This document shows positions 58,442 through 64,000 of a stretch of DNA of 64,000 nt, one piece after another. The stretch is from contig NC_058140.1 in the NCBI RefSeq assembly GCF_011075055.1, positions 13,328,668 to 13,392,667 of the forward strand. Direction: 5' to 3'. A program made the translations under genes and the position numbers. This DNA comes from Mangifera indica (Eukaryota; Streptophyta; Magnoliopsida; Sapindales; Anacardiaceae). Below the pieces are notes generated by a model. That model did no database searches. It had not been told where the DNA came from and saw only the letters and a program-made list of their open reading frames with translations. Each line of letters starts with the position of its first letter. The stretch's first letter is position 1.

Positions 58442-60616
58442 TTGAAATAATTTATCAAAAAACATTTCCTTAGAAAAAGAAAATATATTTTTTAAAAATA
58501 TAAATATAATATTTTGAACTTCGAAGATATCAATGATTAATCTTAAAATATAAAAACTCGAGGTGATAAGAATGTAAAAATAACTTTTAAAAAATAAGGT
58601 AAAAGAAAATTATTAATTTTAAAAATTAAGGTAAGAAAACTGGTATAATTTAAAAAAAAATAAAATTAATAAATAATATTTTTACTTTAATACTAACTAT
58701 AAATTTAATAAATAAATAAATATTTAAGTTTTTAAAATTGAATAGGTGAATGTTTGGGATTTACTAAACCTTGAGTGGGAATAAATCTTTTGCCCTTCAA
58801 TAATTTACCCTTTAAACTTAAATATGTTATATATACGGACCCTTACCACCATGTGAACACATTAAATATAGTATATCATTAAATTTTGGTTAGGGATGGA
58901 AGAGGACTTTGGCCAAAGATTGAAAATTGAAGGAGAATATTTCATGCTGGTGTAGCAATATTCTACATTAGAGATAAAACATTTATTGATTTGCTTTAAT
59001 AAAAAAAGTACCGTGTATGTTTTATCCCATATATTATTATTTTCCTTGATGAGCGTTTCATCTCTTTAATGTATGATTAATTTGATTGTTTGTTAAGCTA
59101 TCGTATATAGATATTATATACTAATTTTTCAAATATTGATGTTTATAGTGTTTTGACAAATAAATCTGTAAGATTTTCATTAAATTATATTTATTTGATA
59201 TCAATTTTTTAACTTTATTGGAACTCATAAATGTAAAAGAACTTTGATAAAATATATTTGGTTTTGTCTATTTTACTGTATTTATTTTTAATTTAGACAA
59301 TATATATTACATTGTTTTCATATAATATAGAAAAAGTATTTGCTGTGAAAAGAAGACTGCATGATGTGACAGATGACAAATTATACCCATATACATTCTT
59401 GGCTCGCTTCATGAAAAACTAGAATCTCTGAATGATTTGAATATGTTACAACCAAGGTTTGTTTGGTGGAGCATCATGATCTTATTGTGTCATTTTAAGT
59501 GAAAACATGTTCCGTCTGTGAGTAGGCCTCGTGAGAGTCATAAAGATAACCAATATCTACATATCTAACTAAATTAGGATTTATAAAAGATTTGACATAA
59601 TTGAATGATTTCTTAACTTCAAAATAAAAGATTGAAATGGACTTTTTTTCTAAATATCTTGGGTGTTCCTACTACTATCAAGTGACTTACATTTTTACTT
59701 TATAAGGAAGTTTGAAATATCAAAATTTATTAGATTGACAGGATCTAAATTATCAACAAATTTTGATTCTATCTACTTTTTATTATATATATTTTCTCGT
59801 TTGTGAAAAACAAATTGTGGTTATGTTATTTTTATAATTGTTTCACATTTGTAAATACAAATTATAATTGTATCTCATTTGCAATCCAAAGTTTGCAAAA
59901 TCATGAAAAATATAGACTCGAAGTCTTAAATATAATTATAACTAAGATTATAATACTCTGAATATTAATTGCAAAACATGAAGTTTTGCGAATATGAAAC
60001 AAACATGAATATGAAGTTCTGACACAATTTTTCTTTATTATATCACTAATTTTTGTTATTGTCATCAACCTGTAGTTGGTGAATATGTCAAATCTCGTAA
60101 AGCTTTAATACATTGTTCTATGATCGGATGGAGAAAACTATGCTGAATAGGCTCTTGACACGATCTTCCATTTGAAATTCATGAACCTTGGAGAAGTAAC
60201 TAAAGAAAGGAAGAGAAACATCTCAACATGATAGATCCAGGTCACTATTTTCTTTTGACATCATATCCATGAAAAATTACAAACCGAATATGTGGAACAA
60301 TAACACATTGGACAAAATGTGTAGTGCATTTTATTTTTCTTGACTAGGTTTTGTTTTACTAAATTTTTCTAATTAAGTTTTTAATAAGACAGTTTAAATA
60401 CGTCAAATCCCACTTTACAAAATATTAAATAATTACATTCATTTACTTTGGTTTTTATCCTATTAAATTTTTCTTTACCAAAGTTAATGTTGACTAGTTA
60501 GGGGTATAGGGATAATAGTTTGGTGGTAGTGGTAAAGGTCGGCTAGGACAATCAACAGAAAAAGGGTAAAAGTGAAAGAGGATGGGGGAAAATAATGTAT
60601 TAATGCAAGTTTGTTA
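58442..60616. other. Long gene-poor stretch conserved with block 1
   Basis: Aligned with 17680-19562, then joined directly to sequence equivalent to 20779. No open frame of coding character in either copy. Confidence 0.5.
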
Positions 60617-60625
60617 TCGAAATGG

Positions 60626-62109
60626 GGGAAATTAATTAAAATAAGTAGCCAGTTTGTCGCGTAAACCTTTTTTGGTAAGAATTCTTAGTTTTTACCTTTT
60701 TAAACAAATCATATTTTTTATTCCAAAAATATCCCTCATCTTATATCTTAACGTTTACAATAGCTTTCACAACAGCTTTCGCAAATTAATCTTTTATATT
60801 TCAAAGGATACGTATTAAGCTTAATTTTTCTGTAATGAATAAGATTAATTTTTTATATAATAATTGATTCTTATATACTTTTATACAATTACAAAATGAT
60901 AATGTGAAAGGGTGTAGGTGCAACAATTTGAAAAGGGTGGTGGAAGGGTGCGATAGTGTGAAAATGGTGCATGATAAAGGTGCGGGTGCATAGAATATAA
61001 AAAATATAAATTATATTTTATTATATTAATAATATATATATATATATATATATAGATATATATATAGAGTGGAGAATGCTATATATAAATAAAAAGGTGC
61101 GTAGAAGGGTGCGAGAAATGCAAAAGGACGACCCCTTTATATATAATATTTATATATTAATAACATAATATATTATATTATATAATATATTATTATTATT
61201 ACGCACCCCTTTACATTTTCACATATTCTTTTATATTTTCAGGCACCCCTTTATATTTTCACATATTCTTTTACATTTTCAGACAACCCTTTACATTTTC
61301 ACGCACCTCTTTACAGTTGTACGTACCCTTTTATATTTTCATGCACCCTTTTACAATTTCAGGCGCCCCTTCATAGTTTCACGCATCCCTTTATACTTTC
61401 ATGCACCCCTTTAACATTGTTGCACCCTTTCACGCATCCCTTAATGTTATGACACACCTTTCCAAAATGTCGCACCCATTCACGCACCCATTCACGCACC
61501 CTTTCAGAGGTTGAGGCACCCCTTTTAGAAGTTGACACACCTTTTAAGATTTCATGCACCCCTTAAGAGAATGACGCACCCTTTTAAGATTTCATGCACC
61601 CTTTAAGAGAATGACATAGCCTTTTACGATTTCACACACCCCTTCGGAGTTGACGCACCCTTTACTATTTCATGCACCCCTTTACGATTTTACTTACCCC
61701 TTTACGATTTCACGCACCCCTTTACGATTTCACGTACTCCTTCGGAGTTGACGCATCCCTTCACATTTTCACACATCCCTTAATACTTTCTCACATTTTT
61801 GCACCTACTTGAAAAAAACGCACTGTTTTATGTTCATCATTTTGTAAAGATATATAAATATAAATTATTACATCCTAAATTAATCTGTTTTTCATCTGTA
61901 AATGTCATTTATTACAAAAAATTTAAGCTTAATCCGTATACTTTGAAATATAAAAGTTTAATCTGTGAAAATTATTGTAAATAAAAAGAAATAGGATGAA
62001 AGGTATTTTTGGAATAAAAAATACCATTTGCTCAAAAAGTTAAAAGTTGAGAAATCTTAACGAAAAAGGTTTAAGCAGTAAATTCAGTGCCTATTTTAAT
62101 TAATTTCCC
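60626..62109. mobile_element. 1.5-kb foldback transposon with minisatellite (block 2)
   Basis: Same element and site as 20914-22432. Ends GGGAAATTAATTAAAATA and its inverse; flanks TCGAAATGG (60617-60625) and TCTAAATGG (62110-62118), again 8 of 9. The inner array differs in unit number and order from block 1. Confidence 0.85.
61200..61797. repeat. ~20-bp minisatellite array (block 2)
   Basis: Imperfect units of CACCCCTTTACATTTTCACG type. The first units (CATATTCTTTTACATTTTCA) form a variant absent from the block 1 array, so array composition changed after duplication. Confidence 0.93.
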
Positions 62110-62118
62110 TCTAAATGG

Positions 62119-64000
62119 AGTATTTTTTTTTAAAATTTTATTATTTTGAGGTTATATAATAATTTTGAAAAGTGATACAAATATGGGTAATATGATAATT
62201 TAACTTTTTAACACTGTATTAAGATCTTTTTATATCAACAAAATTAGATTTTAGATAGATAATAATTATTTATGTACTTAGTAAGTGAATAAGTATTTTT
62301 AAGCTACCCTTGAGTGAGAAAATGTTAATCACTCTAATAAAAACTTGAAAACTCTATTCATTAACAAAAAAAAAAATATAATAATTATTTATATATAATA
62401 ATTTTTAAAATAATTTATTTTTAAAATAATTTTTTAATTTTAATAATAAAAGGTTTGCTCCATCTAACGGCTGTTCAACTTTTTTTTTTATCTTACACGT
62501 CACATATTTGTGCGGTATGACAGTCATTTGGGGCCAAAAGTGATGAGAAGTTTTGCCAGCTTCATCCGGTTGTCTTGTCAAACCCTTTACTTTCTTTTTG
62601 TTGCCCAAAGCAACGTTGCAAACAAAAGGTAAAAAAAAGAAATTGTTAATGATCAAGAAAATATGAACAAACTGAAACATAAATCCAAAACATAATATAA
62701 ATTTTTTTAATAAATCTTGAAATAAATGAGTTACTGTAAAAACCAACATATTAATCATATAAAACCTCAATCAATTTGTGCAAAATTTTACACTATAATA
62801 AAATTATAAATATAATTTTTATGTATAGATAATAAAATATTATTATCATATGATTAAATATTATTTTATATTTAATTTTTAATTATTTAATTATATAATA
62901 ATACATTATAATTTGTATATAAAAATTATACACATGATATTATTTTTTACACTAATAGTGTGGAATCTTGACTTTGTAATTGAGTTGACATATAAAGGAC
63001 TCTCGACTATCTTGGCCAAGAATATATATAAAATTACCATAGAAAAAATATATCACCACTCCTTGGCGTATTTTTCATTGGTGTTTTTTTTTTTTTTTTT
63101 GGGACAACCCAAGGGAAAATATGCCAATTTGACCGTTGACACATTTTTTCCAGAAGGGGTAAAATATTACAGCAATTGAGGAATAATACGTCAATTGTTG
63201 AATCTGTGGCCAACTGGCGTATTTGGAACTCACACAAGAGAAAAAACGCTTACCTTTTCTAACCCAACAAATCACAACATAAATCACCAAAATAGGCCAA
63301 ACGACTTTCCCACTCCAGGTTGGGTGAAATCCCAACCCCTACCCGTTAATTTAAAAAAATTTAAATTCCTCCAGTTTCTAGAATTGTGCGAATATTTTCC
63401 CACTATCAAACACACTTTATATATTTTCCAACTTATTAATCATTCTTCATTGACTATTATTTCTCCCAATTTTAATTATGATCAAATGGCTCTTTTACAA
63501 ATCAAGTAATAAACCCATTGGATAGTGCTGCGTTTGAAATCTTTTACCCTCCTAGCTATAAGAATTTGGATGGCCTAGAAAGCTTCATTCTTTCACATTA
63601 ATTCAAAAAAGTAAAGTTAACATATGTGACCCCTTCAACTCTTGGATCCATTCGGGTGCACTAGAATCATGATCTCTCTTAAAAGATAAGAATTAACCAT
63701 ACATTATATTCATATATGATGACATGAAAAATTACACTAATGAGAAACATACCAAATTGTGATGTGTAATTCAATACAAGATATAATGAACACAAAATGT
63801 TTTTAAGGTTGTTTGACATGTTATTCTGGAGCCTATATTCATCATTATGTTATTAGTATTTTTTATTATAATTTGGCAGTGTAACAATATTGAATATGAA
63901 AATTATCATTTATAAACCTTTGTACAATCCTCTATTTACATGATAAACACGAGGCGATTATATCATAATTACATAATTGATCCAATTTTGTTTATATGGA
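62119..64000. other. Right end of the window, aligned with block 1
   Basis: Matches 22442-23968 (without hAT MITE 2) and then 25640-26279. It includes the AT-palindrome MITE at about 62790-62950. The minus frames at 62405 and 63034 and the plus frame at 62913 show no family and are disrupted in block 1. The duplication continues past 64000. Confidence 0.55.

Overview
This is AT-rich nuclear DNA of a flowering plant, most likely a eudicot. It has intron-containing plant genes (a LEA_2 protein, AAAP amino-acid transporters, SAUR genes, SK-type dehydrin remnants), degraded Ty1/copia and Ty3/gypsy retrotransposons, and many short non-autonomous DNA transposons. There are no operons, CRISPR arrays or recognisable RNA genes. 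The species cannot be fixed from sequence alone.

Layout. From 1 to about 5940 lies a mostly single-copy flank with one clear gene, a three-exon membrane-anchored LEA_2 protein (2931-5720, +), and a doubtful 3' exon at 1134-1384 (-). From about 5940 onward the window is dominated by a segmental duplication. Block 1 starts near 5940 and block 2 near 38968, in the same orientation. They align to the end of the window (64000 corresponds to about 26279), so the repeat period is about 33 kb. Each block holds, in order: a dehydrin pseudogene (-), a decayed AAAP transporter (-; copies A and C), copia remnants, a second AAAP transporter with an open five-exon frame (-; copies B and D), and a long gene-poor stretch with a 1.5-kb foldback element carrying a 20-bp minisatellite. 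Between the aligned parts (26280-38960) are three SAUR loci (one intact, two broken) and three copia fragments.

The duplication allows insertions and deletions to be placed by comparing filled with empty sites. Block 1 only: two hAT-like MITEs (one with a perfect 8-bp target duplication), 171-bp MITEs at 11919 and 17307, an 857-bp Mutator-like foldback at 24169, a solo LTR at 7802 and a 40-base G run. Block 2 only: a copia element (carrying a gypsy pol piece) in the 5' end of the dehydrin pseudogene, a third 171-bp MITE at 55982, and another 857-bp foldback at 46608 inside an intron of copy C. Copy C also has a micro-inversion of part of exon 3 between 31-bp inverted repeats.

Probably functional genes are few: the LEA_2 gene, AAAP copies B (502 codons) and D (560 codons, with some suspicious substitutions), and SAUR1 (143 codons). 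I found no convincing new biochemical system. The most novel material is the set of non-autonomous transposon families with 9-bp target duplications, and the rearrangement history recorded by the 33-kb duplication.
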